From: Xylanibacter rodentium
Lineage (GTDB): Bacteria; Bacteroidota; Bacteroidia; Bacteroidales; Bacteroidaceae
DNA: 64,000 nucleotides
Assembly (NCBI RefSeq): GCF_013166575.1
Contig: NZ_JABKKE010000002.1
Span: forward strand, 62,001 to 126,000
Direction: 5' to 3'
Shown here in pieces: positions 35,858 to 45,185 of the stretch. Position 1 is the first letter of the stretch. Each line of letters begins with the position of its first letter. The notes beneath the pieces were generated by a model, which was given only the letters and a program-made list of their open reading frames with translations, was not told the origin of the DNA and made no database searches. Made by a program: the position numbers and the translations under genes.

Positions 35858-35997
35858 ACCGGAACATGCTCTTGTTTCCCAGACGTAGCAAATTACGATC
35901 AAACCTGAATATTTTCTTCAACTTGACAAACACGTTTACTATTCATCGATAAAACCACACTTTTTATTATGATTTACAGAAAATAACAAGCAAAATG

Positions 35998-36028
35998 TTT
36001 GTATTTTAAAATAATATATGTAATTTTG
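35998..36028 (+). promoter_or_regulatory. trp operon promoter
   Basis: TTTG (35998-36001), a 19-base spacer and TAATTTTG (36021-36028) fit the Bacteroidetes consensus exactly. Transcription should start near 36035, about 20 bases before the leader peptide. Confidence 0.7.
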
Positions 36029-36055
36029 CAACGGTGAACATAAAAACATCTATAT

Positions 36056-36145
36056 ATGACAACAATGAATAATACATGGTGGTGGCGTTGCTCGAGATTT
36101 AAACAAGTCGCGGGATTACGTAGCCATGTCTTATTATTCTATTGA
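36056..36145 (+). CDS. trp leader peptide (29 aa, three consecutive Trp codons)
   Basis: The frame reads MTTMNNTWWWRCSRF and ends at TGA 36143-36145; an internal ATG at 36065 is an alternative start. Three adjacent TGG codons lie at 36077-36085. It sits between the trp promoter and a rho-independent terminator just ahead of trpB. The short reading frame, the Trp run and the alternative RNA pairings together match classical ribosome-mediated attenuation. When Trp-tRNA is scarce the ribosome should stall on the TGG codons. When it is plentiful the ribosome reaches the stop and covers the antiterminator strand. Confidence 0.85.
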   Translation: MTTMNNTWWWRCSRFKQVAGLRSHVLLFY

Positions 36146-36183
36146 TATAAAAAGGCTCGTCGTTTACTGCGACGGGCCTTTTT
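36118..36183 (+). promoter_or_regulatory. trp attenuator: antiterminator and terminator
   Basis: The terminator stem is 36149-36162 against 36170-36183 (14 pairs with one G-U, loop TTTACTG, five terminal T). The competing antiterminator pairs ACG and AGCC (36118-36120, 36122-36125, one bulged T) with GGCTCGT (36154-36160), which destroys the terminator's left arm. The antiterminator strand begins about 32 bases past the last Trp codon, so it is free when a ribosome stalls there. It lies 18-25 bases before the stop codon, so it is masked when the ribosome reaches the stop. Confidence 0.85.
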
Positions 36184-36234
36184 GAATTTCAAACAGGGTA
36201 TTTAGTTTTAGAGATAAAAACAGAAACAAACAAT

Positions 36235-37449
36235 ATGGAAGACAAAAAGACATTTCAAGTAGATGAAAGAGGTTTCTATGGAGAATTCGGCGGCGCATAT
36301 ATCCCCGAAATACTCTACGGAACGGTAGAAAACCTCAAAAACTGTTATTTGGAAATACTGGAATCGGAAGAGTTCCAGAAAGAATACATAGAGCTGCTGC
36401 GCGACTATGTGGGCCGTCCCTCGCCGCTGTACTACGCACGTCGCATGAGCGAGAAATACGGATGCCGGCTGTATTTGAAACGCGAAGACCTCAATCACAC
36501 TGGTGCACACAAGATAAACAATACCATAGGCCAGATTCTTATGGCCAAAAAGATGGGCAAAAAACGCATCATAGCCGAGACCGGAGCCGGACAGCACGGT
36601 GTGGCTACGGCCACCGTATGCGCACTGATGGACATGCCGTGTGTGGTATACCAGGGTGCGCTCGACGTCGAACGCCAGCACACCAACGTGGAACGGATGA
36701 AGATGCTCGGTGCCGAAGTGCGCCCCGTAACCAGCGGCAACCAGACACTGAAAGACGCCACGAACGAGGCCATACGCGACTGGTGTTGCCATCCGCAGGA
36801 CACTTTCTACATAATAGGTTCAACAGTAGGGCCTCATCCCTACCCCGACATGGTGGCCCGTCTACAGAGCATCATATCAAAGGAGATAAAGGAACAACTG
36901 CAGGATAAGATCGGACGCGACTATCCCGACGTACTGATGGCTTGTGTCGGCGGCGGCTCAAACGCAGCCGGAACAATCTACCATTACATTGACGACGCAC
37001 GCGTAAGAATAATCCTGGCTGAAGCCGGGGGGCTTGGAGCAGACACCGGACATACTGCCGCCACCATACACACGGGGCGGCTGGGTATACTGCATGGCTC
37101 ACGAACTCTTGTCATGCAGACTCCCGACGGACAGGTAATGGAAGCCGAAAGCATTTCTGCCGGCCTTGACTACCCCGGCATCGGTCCTATGCACGCCAAT
37201 CTCGCTACCCGACACCGCGCCACAGTATACAGCATAAACGACGATGAGGCCGTTAAGGCGGCATACGAATTGACACGCATGGAAGGCATCATCCCCGCAT
37301 TGGAGAGTGCACATGCCATTGCCGCACTGCAGAAGGCAACTTTTCGGCATGACGACATTGTCGTACTAACAGTAAGCGGACGCGGCGACAAAGACGTCGA
37401 GACATATCTTAACAACAAAAACATGGCAGGAGAATATGGAAACTTCTAA
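36235..37449 (+). CDS. trpB: Tryptophan synthase beta chain
   Basis: The 404-residue PLP enzyme joins indole and serine to make tryptophan. The PLP lysine lies in NHTGAHKINN (Lys93), the phosphate-binding glycine loop in GGGSNAAG, and ETGAGQHGVATA is present. This is the TrpB1 type that pairs with TrpA, whose gene ends the operon. The first gene of the trp operon starts 52 bases after the attenuator terminator. Its last 14 bases overlap trpE, so the two are probably translationally coupled. Confidence 0.96.
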   Translation: MEDKKTFQVDERGFYGEFGGAYIPEILYGTVENLKNCYLEILESEEFQKEYIELLRDYVGRPSPLYYARRMSEKYGCRLYLKREDLNHTGAHKINNTIGQILMAKKMGKKRIIAETGAGQHGVATATVCALMDMPCVVYQGALDVERQHTNVERMKMLGAEVRPVTSGNQTLKDATNEAIRDWCCHPQDTFYIIGSTVGPHPYPDMVARLQSIISKEIKEQLQDKIGRDYPDVLMACVGGGSNAAGTIYHYIDDARVRIILAEAGGLGADTGHTAATIHTGRLGILHGSRTLVMQTPDGQVMEAESISAGLDYPGIGPMHANLATRHRATVYSINDDEAVKAAYELTRMEGIIPALESAHAIAALQKATFRHDDIVVLTVSGRGDKDVETYLNNKNMAGEYGNF

Positions 37450-38854
37450 ATACAAATACAAGACAACCTCACGCACTATCCTTGCCGACATGTATACACC
37501 TGTAAGCGCATATATGCGCCTGCGCGACATGTATCCGCAAAGTGCACTAATGGAAAGTTCCGACTACCACGATTCGAACAACAGCCGCTCCTTTATCGGC
37601 ATCAACCCTTTGGGATACGTATCCATAGGTCACGGTATGGCTGTATGCTCATATCCTGACGGAAAATCCACACGTCATTCTATAAGCAAAGAGTTCGGAG
37701 CCGATGACGCCATCAACGAGTTTATATCCGGTTTTGAGATAAGCGGCGACCACAGCGATGTGTGCGGACTGTACGGATACACATCGTTCAATGCCGTGAG
37801 ATATTTTGAGAACATTGACGTAAAGGACGAGACAATGAAACAAAACGATGCTCCCGACATGATGTACATACTCTACCGAGATATAATAATGTTCGACCAT
37901 TTCAACAACAATATGGCAATAGTGAGCATGAGTCCCGCCGATATAAATGACAACGACGAGACAGCCATAGATAGCATCATACACCAACTGAGCAAAAACA
38001 ACATAAAGACATACGGCTTCCATCCCATAGGCGACACGACATCCACACTCACTGACGAAGAGCACAAAGCCAACATACGTCGAGGCATAAAGCACTGTCT
38101 GCGTGGCGATGTCTTTCAGATTGTACTGTCGCGACGCTTCATACAAAGATATGAAGGAGACGACTTCAAGCTGTACCGTGCACTGCGATCCATCAATCCG
38201 TCTCCATATCTGTTTTATTTTGATTTCGGAGGTTTCCGCATCTTCGGATCGTCACCCGAAACACACTGTCGCATAGACGGACAACGGGCATACATAGATC
38301 CCATTGCCGGAACGACACGCCGAACAGGCGATGCCGAGACCGACCGTAAGGGGGCGGAGTATCTGCGCAACGATCCGAAAGAAAACGCGGAACATGTGAT
38401 GCTGGTAGACCTGGCACGCAATGATCTCAGCCGTAACTGCCACAATGTGAAGATTGATTTCTATAAAGATTTGCAGTATTACTCACACGTAATACATCTC
38501 GTATCACGCGTAAGCGGAAAACTGAATCCAACTGCCGACCCCGTCAGGACATTCATAGATACCTTCCCCGCCGGAACGCTCTCCGGTGCACCAAAAGTAA
38601 AGGCAATGCAGCTCATCAGCAAATACGAGCCACACAATCGCGGTGCTTACGGCGGATGCATAGGATATATCGGTCTCAACGGTTCTATCAATCAAGCCAT
38701 CACAATACGCACATTCGTATCACGCAATGGCGAACTGTGGTTTCAGGCCGGCGGCGGTATCGTAGCCAAAAGCGATGAAGAGTATGAGTTGCAGGAAGTG
38801 AACAACAAACTCGGAGCACTGCGCAAAGCCATAATGACAGCAGAAAAGATATAG
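37436..38854 (+). CDS. trpE: Anthranilate synthase component I
   Basis: The 472-residue chorismate-using subunit forms anthranilate with TrpG. It shows FRIFGSSPETH, the DPIAGTTRRTG motif, ENAEHVMLVDLARNDLSRNC, PAGTLSGAPKVKAMQLI and the C-terminal QAGGGIVAKSDEEYE. The N-terminal part should hold the feedback site for tryptophan. It starts inside the end of trpB and is followed by a 96-bp spacer with pyrimidine-rich CCCATTACTCCCA repeats. Confidence 0.95.
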   Translation: METSKYKYKTTSRTILADMYTPVSAYMRLRDMYPQSALMESSDYHDSNNSRSFIGINPLGYVSIGHGMAVCSYPDGKSTRHSISKEFGADDAINEFISGFEISGDHSDVCGLYGYTSFNAVRYFENIDVKDETMKQNDAPDMMYILYRDIIMFDHFNNNMAIVSMSPADINDNDETAIDSIIHQLSKNNIKTYGFHPIGDTTSTLTDEEHKANIRRGIKHCLRGDVFQIVLSRRFIQRYEGDDFKLYRALRSINPSPYLFYFDFGGFRIFGSSPETHCRIDGQRAYIDPIAGTTRRTGDAETDRKGAEYLRNDPKENAEHVMLVDLARNDLSRNCHNVKIDFYKDLQYYSHVIHLVSRVSGKLNPTADPVRTFIDTFPAGTLSGAPKVKAMQLISKYEPHNRGAYGGCIGYIGLNGSINQAITIRTFVSRNGELWFQAGGGIVAKSDEEYELQEVNNKLGALRKAIMTAEKI

Positions 38855-38950
38855 AGAAAACAGAGAGCATGATGGTTTTTCCGAATCCTCATTACTCCCA
38901 TAAAATCCCATTACTCCCACAACTCACCTTTCCCAAAAAGAAAATACAAT

Positions 38951-39514
38951 ATGAAAATCGTTATAATAGACAATTACGACTCGTTCACATATAACCTGAA
39001 CCATCTTGTAAAAGAACTGGGTGCAGCCACCACAGTGCTGCGCAACGACAAGTTTGAACTCTCTGATCTCGAATTATTCGACAAGATTATCCTAAGTCCC
39101 GGACCGGGAATACCGTCAGAAGCCGGACTTCTTCTCGATACCATCCGCAGTTACGCCGGCCGCAAGCCCATACTTGGTGTATGCCTCGGTCATCAGGCTA
39201 TCGGCGAAGTATTCGGTGCAAAACTCGAAAACCTAAGCGATGTGTTCCACGGTGTGGCCACCGAAGGCACGCAATCAGGCAATGACCCGATATTCGAAGG
39301 TCTGCCGCAACGCATCACCATGGGCAGATATCACTCATGGGTTGTCAGCAAAGACGGGCTGCCGGCATGTCTTGAGATTACAGCAGAAAGCGACGAAGGA
39401 CAAATCATGGCGCTGCGTCACCGCGAATACGACATACATGGTATCCAGTTCCATCCCGAAAGTGTGCTTACCCCTGACGGACGTACCATCATAGATAACT
39501 GGATAAATGGATAA
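38951..39514 (+). CDS. trpG: Anthranilate synthase component II (glutamine amidotransferase)
   Basis: The 187-residue class I amidotransferase supplies ammonia to TrpE. The catalytic Cys78 is in LGVCLGHQAIGE and the His-Glu pair is in GIQFHPESVL. The N-terminal IDNYDSFTYNL is diagnostic. It could also serve 4-amino-4-deoxychorismate synthesis (PabA), as such subunits are sometimes shared, but its place inside the operon favours trpG. Confidence 0.94.
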   Translation: MKIVIIDNYDSFTYNLNHLVKELGAATTVLRNDKFELSDLELFDKIILSPGPGIPSEAGLLLDTIRSYAGRKPILGVCLGHQAIGEVFGAKLENLSDVFHGVATEGTQSGNDPIFEGLPQRITMGRYHSWVVSKDGLPACLEITAESDEGQIMALRHREYDIHGIQFHPESVLTPDGRTIIDNWING

Positions 39515-39564
39515 TTCCCTTCATCCCATCAATCCCATTATTCCCATTAATTTCCATCAATCCT

Positions 39565-40563
39565 ATGAAAGAAATACTAAACCGAATACTCAACCACGAG
39601 GAACTTACCCGTGAAGAGACAAAAAACATACTGATAGGCATCACACAAAGTGCATACCCGGACGAACAGATAACAGCTCTGCTCACCGGCCTTCAGATGC
39701 GTGGCATTACCGTCGACGAACTTCTCGGCTTTCGTGACGGCATACTTGAAACAGGCGTTCCTGTACCGCTCGACTGCGACAGATACATTGACGTTGTCGG
39801 CACCGGAGGTGACCGGAAAAACACATTCAACATCTCTACAACAGCTTGTTTTGTTATAGCCGGAGCCGGATATAAAGTAGCAAAACACGGCAACTATTCG
39901 GCCACAAGCATAAGCGGAGCCTCAAACGTAATTGCCAACCATGGAGTGAAATTCACAGACGACATTGCCCTCCTGAACCGTTGCATCAACGAATGTGGCA
40001 TTGTATACTTGCATGCCCAGCTATTCGCACGAGCCATGAAATTTGTCGGACCTATACGCAAATCACTCCAGTTCCCAACATGTTTCAATCTTCTCGGACC
40101 AATTGTCAATCCGTCAAAGCCACAATGCCAAATGCTCGGAGTGGCCAATCTAAACCAAATGCGCCTATACAACAACGTGTATCAGAAGATAGGCATAGAC
40201 TATGCCATTGTCAACAGCATTGACGGCTATGATGAGATATCACTTACCGACAACTTTAAAGTCACCACAAACAACTATGAACGTATCTTCAGTCCACAAG
40301 ACCTCGGTTTCGAAACAGCCCGTCCTGATGAATTAGTAGCCGGAGCTACCGAAGAAGAGGCAGTTCGGATATTCGACAATGTACTGGCAAATACCGCTTT
40401 ACCGGCACAGAAAAACATTGTATTGGCAAATGCTGCTTTCGGCATACAGGTGTTGGAACGCGGAAACAAAGACATAACAGAGTGTATCGAAACGGCACGC
40501 GAATCTATCGACAGCGGCCGGGCATTGCAAACATTCCGCAAATTCGTCGAACTAAACTCATAA
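39565..40563 (+). CDS. trpD: Anthranilate phosphoribosyltransferase
   Basis: The 332-residue enzyme joins anthranilate to PRPP. It shows the PRPP-binding GTGGDRKNTFNIST (about 76-89), KHGNYSATSISGASNV (about 103-118) and NLLGPIVNPSKP. It is a stand-alone TrpD, not fused to TrpG. A 50-bp spacer with CCCAT-type repeats separates it from trpG; trpC follows after 5 bases. Confidence 0.95.
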   Translation: MKEILNRILNHEELTREETKNILIGITQSAYPDEQITALLTGLQMRGITVDELLGFRDGILETGVPVPLDCDRYIDVVGTGGDRKNTFNISTTACFVIAGAGYKVAKHGNYSATSISGASNVIANHGVKFTDDIALLNRCINECGIVYLHAQLFARAMKFVGPIRKSLQFPTCFNLLGPIVNPSKPQCQMLGVANLNQMRLYNNVYQKIGIDYAIVNSIDGYDEISLTDNFKVTTNNYERIFSPQDLGFETARPDELVAGATEEEAVRIFDNVLANTALPAQKNIVLANAAFGIQVLERGNKDITECIETARESIDSGRALQTFRKFVELNS

Positions 40564-40568
40564 TCATA

Positions 40569-41378
40569 ATGAAAGATATATTAGAAGAGATTGTGGCATG
40601 GAAACGATTCGAAGTTGCCAAGTACAAGGAAACAATATCAGAACGGGAAATTCATACACTGGCAGAACGCCTTTCTGACTGCGAAGTACCGTCGATGAAA
40701 CAAGCATTGGATAAATCGGAAACCGGTATCATTGCCGAATTCAAGCGTAAATCACCGTCAAAAGGATGGATAAAACAAGGCGGACGTGCGTCCGAAATAC
40801 CTTTGTCGTATCAAACCAACGGAGCCTCTGCCATAAGTATCCTCACAGACGAAAAATACTTCGGAGGTCATGACGACTTTATACGTGAGGCACGCAACAG
40901 CGGTGTAACAATACCTATACTATACAAGAACTTCATTATCGACGAGTACCAGCTGTTTCAGGCACGCATCAGTGGAGCATCGGCAGTGTTGCTGATTGCA
41001 GCCGACCTGAGAAAAGATACATGCAAAAACCTTATCCGAACCGCCCATGAGCTACGGCTCGAGGTTCTTCTCGAAATGCACAACGAAAAGGAACTTGAAT
41101 ATTGTGAACTGGAACCGGATATGTGTGGCATAAACAATCGTAATCTCGGATCATTTGTTACCGATATACAAACCTCATTCCGCCTGGCATCATTACTGCC
41201 TTACGACACCGTCAAGGTGAGCGAAAGCGGCATTTCCAGTGCCATTACAATAAACCAACTGCGTATGGCAGGGTTCCAAGGATTCCTTATCGGTGAAAAT
41301 TTTATGCGTGCCGACAATCCTGGAGCAGCCCTGAGAGACTTTATTAAACAGACTGACAATATGCAAAAACAGAGCTGA
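40569..41378 (+). CDS. trpC: Indole-3-glycerol phosphate synthase
   Basis: The 269-residue TIM-barrel enzyme runs from ATG 40569 (MKDILEEIVAWKRFEV). Upstream in-frame starts would overlap trpD by 80 bp and lack family similarity. It shows IIAEFKRKSPSKG, ISILTDEKYFGG, NNRNLGSF and VSESGI. It is separate from trpF, as is usual in Bacteroidetes. Confidence 0.95.
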   Translation: MKDILEEIVAWKRFEVAKYKETISEREIHTLAERLSDCEVPSMKQALDKSETGIIAEFKRKSPSKGWIKQGGRASEIPLSYQTNGASAISILTDEKYFGGHDDFIREARNSGVTIPILYKNFIIDEYQLFQARISGASAVLLIAADLRKDTCKNLIRTAHELRLEVLLEMHNEKELEYCELEPDMCGINNRNLGSFVTDIQTSFRLASLLPYDTVKVSESGISSAITINQLRMAGFQGFLIGENFMRADNPGAALRDFIKQTDNMQKQS

Positions 41379-41394
41379 AAGCAACATACAGCCT

Positions 41395-42081
41395 ATGATT
41401 ATAAAAGTATGCGGTATGCGCAATACCGAAAACATCAACAATATCGCGGCACTTGGCATTGACTGGATAGGTTTGATATTTTGGACGAAATCACCACGAT
41501 ATGTCAATATGAATCCGGCAGAATCCGACGGCCTTACGAATCATACCATACGGGACGCCATATGCAACATTTCAGCCGTGAAACGTGTGGGAGTATTTGT
41601 AGACGACACTGTTCAAAACATTACTACACAGGTCCGTAACTACAAACTTGACATCATACAATTACACGGTAACGAAACACCGGCATTCATAAACAATCTA
41701 CGCGCCAAGTTACAAACGGAAGCGAATCCCGATATCAAGTTTATAAAGGCCATCAGTGTGACATCAGATGAAGACATCGGGAAATGCTGCAACTATGAGA
41801 ACAGCGTGGACTATTTTCTCTTCGATACACGTTGTTCAACCGTAGGCGGCAGCGGCATAAAGTTCGACTGGTCTATACTCAATTCCTACCACGGCAATCA
41901 TCCTTTTCTGCTCAGCGGAGGCATAGGGCCTGACGATGCGGACACAATAAGCTCCATCCACCATCCTATGCTTGCAGGAATAGACCTTAACTCGCGGTTC
42001 GAAACAGAACCTGGCATGAAAGACGTTATAGCACTGCGCAAGTTCATCGACAAGATCAGAACCGGCAACAATATCAAATAA
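41395..42081 (+). CDS. trpF: Phosphoribosylanthranilate isomerase
   Basis: The 228-residue TIM-barrel enzyme has IKVCGMRNTENI at the start with the catalytic Cys, FWTKSPRYV, QLHGNETPAFI, FDTRCSTVGGSGIKFDW with the catalytic Asp, and LSGGIGPDD. It is slightly longer than the usual ~205-220 residues because of an insert around 105-125. It lies 16 bases after trpC. Confidence 0.93.
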   Translation: MIIKVCGMRNTENINNIAALGIDWIGLIFWTKSPRYVNMNPAESDGLTNHTIRDAICNISAVKRVGVFVDDTVQNITTQVRNYKLDIIQLHGNETPAFINNLRAKLQTEANPDIKFIKAISVTSDEDIGKCCNYENSVDYFLFDTRCSTVGGSGIKFDWSILNSYHGNHPFLLSGGIGPDDADTISSIHHPMLAGIDLNSRFETEPGMKDVIALRKFIDKIRTGNNIK

Positions 42082-42116
42082 GTATAATCAGACCGATAAA
42101 AAACAATTATATTAAC

Positions 42117-42893
42117 ATGAACAAGATAAACAGACTGTTTGAGGAAAACAAGGGCAAAAAACTCCTGTCACTTTACTTCTGCGCCGGATGTCCCACTCTC
42201 GACGGAACGGCCGATGTGATACGTGCCATGGAACGTAATGGCATAAACATGGTGGAAGTAGGAATTCCATTCAGCGATCCAATGGCTGACGGTCCTGTAA
42301 TTCAAGGTGCCACAACAACAGCCCTGCGTAACGGAATGAACCTCAAGTTGCTCTTCAGTCAGCTGAAAGAGATTAAGAATGAAGTGCAAATCCCCCTTAT
42401 ACTCATGGGCTACCTAAATCCTATCATGCAATATGGCATAGAGAATTTTTGTCGCAGTTGTGTAGAGAGTGGCGTGTCAGGAGCAATAATTCCAGACTTG
42501 CCCTTCAAAGACTATCTTGAAGAAGTAAAGCCGATAGCCGACCGCCATGACTTGAGAATCATAATGATGATAACTCCCGAAACGAGCGAAGAGCGCATAC
42601 GTTTTATCGACAACCACACGGACGGATTCATATACATGGTTTCTTCGGCGGCCACCACCGGAACACAACAAAGTTTCGACGAGGCCAAACAGGAATATTT
42701 CCGCCGAATTGATGCCATGCAACTACGCAATCCGAGAATGATTGGTTTCGGAATATCCAACCGTCAGACATTCGACAGTGCACAAAAGAACGCGGCCGGG
42801 GCCATCATCGGCAGCAAATTCGTCACATTGCTCAACGAGACTGGAGAAGCAGACACTGCGCTCGGCCGTCTGTTCGACGCTTTGTCACGGTGA
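42117..42893 (+). CDS. trpA: Tryptophan synthase alpha chain
   Basis: The 258-residue TIM-barrel subunit cleaves indole-3-glycerol phosphate. It shows VEVGIPFSDPMADGPVIQ (catalytic Glu and Asp), GAIIPDLPFKDY with the second catalytic Asp, and MVSSAATTGTQQSF. It is the last gene of the operon. A 13-bp hairpin 7 bases after the stop (42900-42940) should terminate transcription and also overlaps the end of the convergent gene. Confidence 0.95.
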   Translation: MNKINRLFEENKGKKLLSLYFCAGCPTLDGTADVIRAMERNGINMVEVGIPFSDPMADGPVIQGATTTALRNGMNLKLLFSQLKEIKNEVQIPLILMGYLNPIMQYGIENFCRSCVESGVSGAIIPDLPFKDYLEEVKPIADRHDLRIIMMITPETSEERIRFIDNHTDGFIYMVSSAATTGTQQSFDEAKQEYFRRIDAMQLRNPRMIGFGISNRQTFDSAQKNAAGAIIGSKFVTLLNETGEADTALGRLFDALSR

Positions 42894-42899
42894 TTTCAC

Positions 42900-42940
42900 G
42901 ACACGGATTACACAATTACGAATCAAATGTAATCCGTGTC
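42900..42940. terminator. Hairpin between trpA and the convergent DUF6056 gene
   Basis: GACACGGATTACA (42900-42912) pairs perfectly with TGTAATCCGTGTC (42928-42940). The right arm also encodes part of the C-terminus (TRIT) of the DUF6056 protein, so the terminator is built from the convergent gene's coding sequence. Confidence 0.65.
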
Positions 42941-44721
42941 TCCTCTATAAAATCCCTGATTCCACCTGGAGGATTAGCAAAGAACAGATAAGTATGCCCG
43001 AAGACATCCACCGTCTTGAACTTTATATACGGCAATTCATACCGTTCACCCTTATATGCAAACAAACGCCTATAGAAAGGCATTTCATCGAAACGGGACG
43101 GTCTAAGCACGAAACTGAGTGACATCACACGCAGTCCGTCAGGTATACGCATAACCGATATTTCATCATAACGGTCGGAACAAAACCCCGTTATGACAGC
43201 GGACGATGTATTGTCGGCATTGTCACTGCTGACAACACCGTCAACGTCAATATTCCCGGTGACATGTCCTTTCTCCAACTTTGCAGCAATATCCTCCGGA
43301 AGATACATCATCCGCGGCTTGCCATACACAGCCGCCGCACAGCGCAAGTTTACGTCATCTGCATCGAAACCTTGATAACACGAATAAAATCCAAATTCCA
43401 CCGACGGTTTTACATATCTTGCCATCAACATATCAAACAGTCGCGAGCCACTATCGGGCAAATGTCTCACACGTATCAATTGAACACCTTCAGTTTGCTG
43501 TTGCTTCAATTGAAAATCATAATCGTTCTTATTCACCGCCGCAAGTTTGAACACAGGAATAGCTATTGCCGTCATCACAGCACACATTCCCACTGCCAAT
43601 ATGCGTGATTTGCGGTATGCAAACGAATACGAATATCCATCGGCCACGAAAACCCCACTGCGCACAAGCAGACTGACAAGCAGCAACAGAGCGATGAAAT
43701 CGGCATGAAAACAGACCCTTGCCTCAGTCTGGCCGCACACAAGAACAATACCGAGAGACATGAGCATTGCAAAATACAACACATAGTTACGGCGAATTTC
43801 CTCCTTGAGCACATCGCGGCGACAAAACCAAGCCACCACGACAGCAACCAAAAGCAACCAGGAAATACGCACGAACACCAAATAATTGAATATTCCCAGC
43901 AACATCCTGTCAAGCAGTGGCGCGGTATTGGCTCCGGCACGCCCCAGTGTCCCCGGAGAAAAAGCACTGAGTGCCGTACCCGCCATAAAACACAATACGG
44001 CAGGCAAAGCCGCACTATGAAAAATCCGGCGCCGGTTTACTGTCATCCACAATACAAAACCTATCGATAACGGCAATGTAAGTCCCTCGTGTGTCCATCC
44101 GGCAAGCATTGCCAACGGACATACCGCAAAACTCTTCCATCCGACAGCCTGCCTTTCCACCCTATAGAAATACATTATGAAAAGCAATACGGCCAATGCT
44201 GTCCACAAATAGTTGAAACTGCCTACAAACCACAAAAAAGCATCCTGAAAGCCCGGAATGAGCACAAAAATTAGAAACGTAGACAACAATAAAGGCATAA
44301 AGATATTAGTATGTTCATACTTTTGCATATTTGAAACATTACTCCTACCTCGGTATAAATCTCCGGTCGACCTGATGTTTACGTCCACGGCAAACAAAAC
44401 ACAGCACCATATCAGAAAACAGAAAAACAAAGAATTGAACACATTGAACACATCTTTGCCTAAAATACCGATAAACAATTGTGCCACAGTATGCACCACG
44501 ATACGTCCGTTTACCACCTTATAATGTGCCGTCTGCGACTCAACTATATCTCCGAACGTCTCTATCGGGCGCTGCTCCATTGTCTCATCCATCGTCCACA
44601 CACACTTGTACAGCACATCGTCCGACAATGTGGGCGGCGTCATACTGTTCAGACCGTACATTACAAAGAATATCGCCAAAAGCAAAACAGCGGCACATGG
44701 TACCTTTATTCGTATCTTCAT
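42916..44721 (-). CDS. DUF6056 multi-pass membrane protein
   Basis: The 601-residue inner-membrane protein has about 10-11 predicted helices between residues 8 and 390 and a C-terminal extracytoplasmic domain of about 190 residues. It resembles DUF6056, a family in the GT-C glycosyltransferase-like group. The early acidic pair in PPTLSDDVLYK sits in the first loop, where GT-C enzymes keep catalytic acidic residues. It overlaps the GtrA gene by ATGA. A role in adding a lipid-carried sugar to a surface polymer is inferred from the pairing with GtrA. Confidence 0.78.
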   Translation of the reverse strand: MKIRIKVPCAAVLLLAIFFVMYGLNSMTPPTLSDDVLYKCVWTMDETMEQRPIETFGDIVESQTAHYKVVNGRIVVHTVAQLFIGILGKDVFNVFNSLFFCFLIWCCVLFAVDVNIRSTGDLYRGRSNVSNMQKYEHTNIFMPLLLSTFLIFVLIPGFQDAFLWFVGSFNYLWTALAVLLFIMYFYRVERQAVGWKSFAVCPLAMLAGWTHEGLTLPLSIGFVLWMTVNRRRIFHSAALPAVLCFMAGTALSAFSPGTLGRAGANTAPLLDRMLLGIFNYLVFVRISWLLLVAVVVAWFCRRDVLKEEIRRNYVLYFAMLMSLGIVLVCGQTEARVCFHADFIALLLLVSLLVRSGVFVADGYSYSFAYRKSRILAVGMCAVMTAIAIPVFKLAAVNKNDYDFQLKQQQTEGVQLIRVRHLPDSGSRLFDMLMARYVKPSVEFGFYSCYQGFDADDVNLRCAAAVYGKPRMMYLPEDIAAKLEKGHVTGNIDVDGVVSSDNADNTSSAVITGFCSDRYDEISVMRIPDGLRVMSLSFVLRPSRFDEMPFYRRLFAYKGERYELPYIKFKTVDVFGHTYLFFANPPGGIRDFIEETRITFDS

Positions 44722-45116
44722 TTTTTATTCTTACGTGTAAAAACCAATCTAACCAACATGAAATTAACCGGAACTGCCACTGCATAGACTGGAAACGGCG
44801 CCACGTCCTCCGGTATTCCGAAACGTATGTAAACATTGAGCAACAACATCTGCAAAATATAGTTCACCACATGAGCCGCACCGAATCCGACTCCATTGCT
44901 CAACGAAGCCCTACTTCGGAATGTAAAACAAGACGACAATATATAGTTGCAAACAAAACTCAACAGATAGCCTGTGGTATAAGCGATGTTGGCAGCCATA
45001 TACGTCATAAGCCCACGGTATATGCCATAATGCACTGCCGTGGCCACAACACCAACTATGCCGAAACGCACCAGTTCACCCAATGTTTTTCGATATGCCG
45101 GCTTCCCTCTATTCAT
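44718..45116 (-). CDS. GtrA-family membrane protein
   Basis: The 132-residue protein has four predicted membrane helices and the GtrA start motif GELVRFGIVGVVATAVHYG. GtrA proteins are thought to flip polyprenyl-phosphate-linked sugars across the inner membrane for a partner glycosyltransferase. The partner here is probably the DUF6056 protein encoded directly downstream with an ATGA overlap. The -7 box lies in the palindrome at 45186-45227, shared with the divergent GH127 gene. Confidence 0.82.
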   Translation of the reverse strand: MNRGKPAYRKTLGELVRFGIVGVVATAVHYGIYRGLMTYMAANIAYTTGYLLSFVCNYILSSCFTFRSRASLSNGVGFGAAHVVNYILQMLLLNVYIRFGIPEDVAPFPVYAVAVPVNFMLVRLVFTRKNKK

Positions 45117-45185
45117 TTAACCTTCTATTAGACATTTACAATACACGACAACAACAGATAATCATTGTCAGAAATATATTTTGAC

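Noticed and set aside
36056..36183. T-box or other riboswitch for trp control
   Set aside because: No T-box consensus or specifier-loop layout is present. The Trp-codon leader and alternative hairpins explain the region better.
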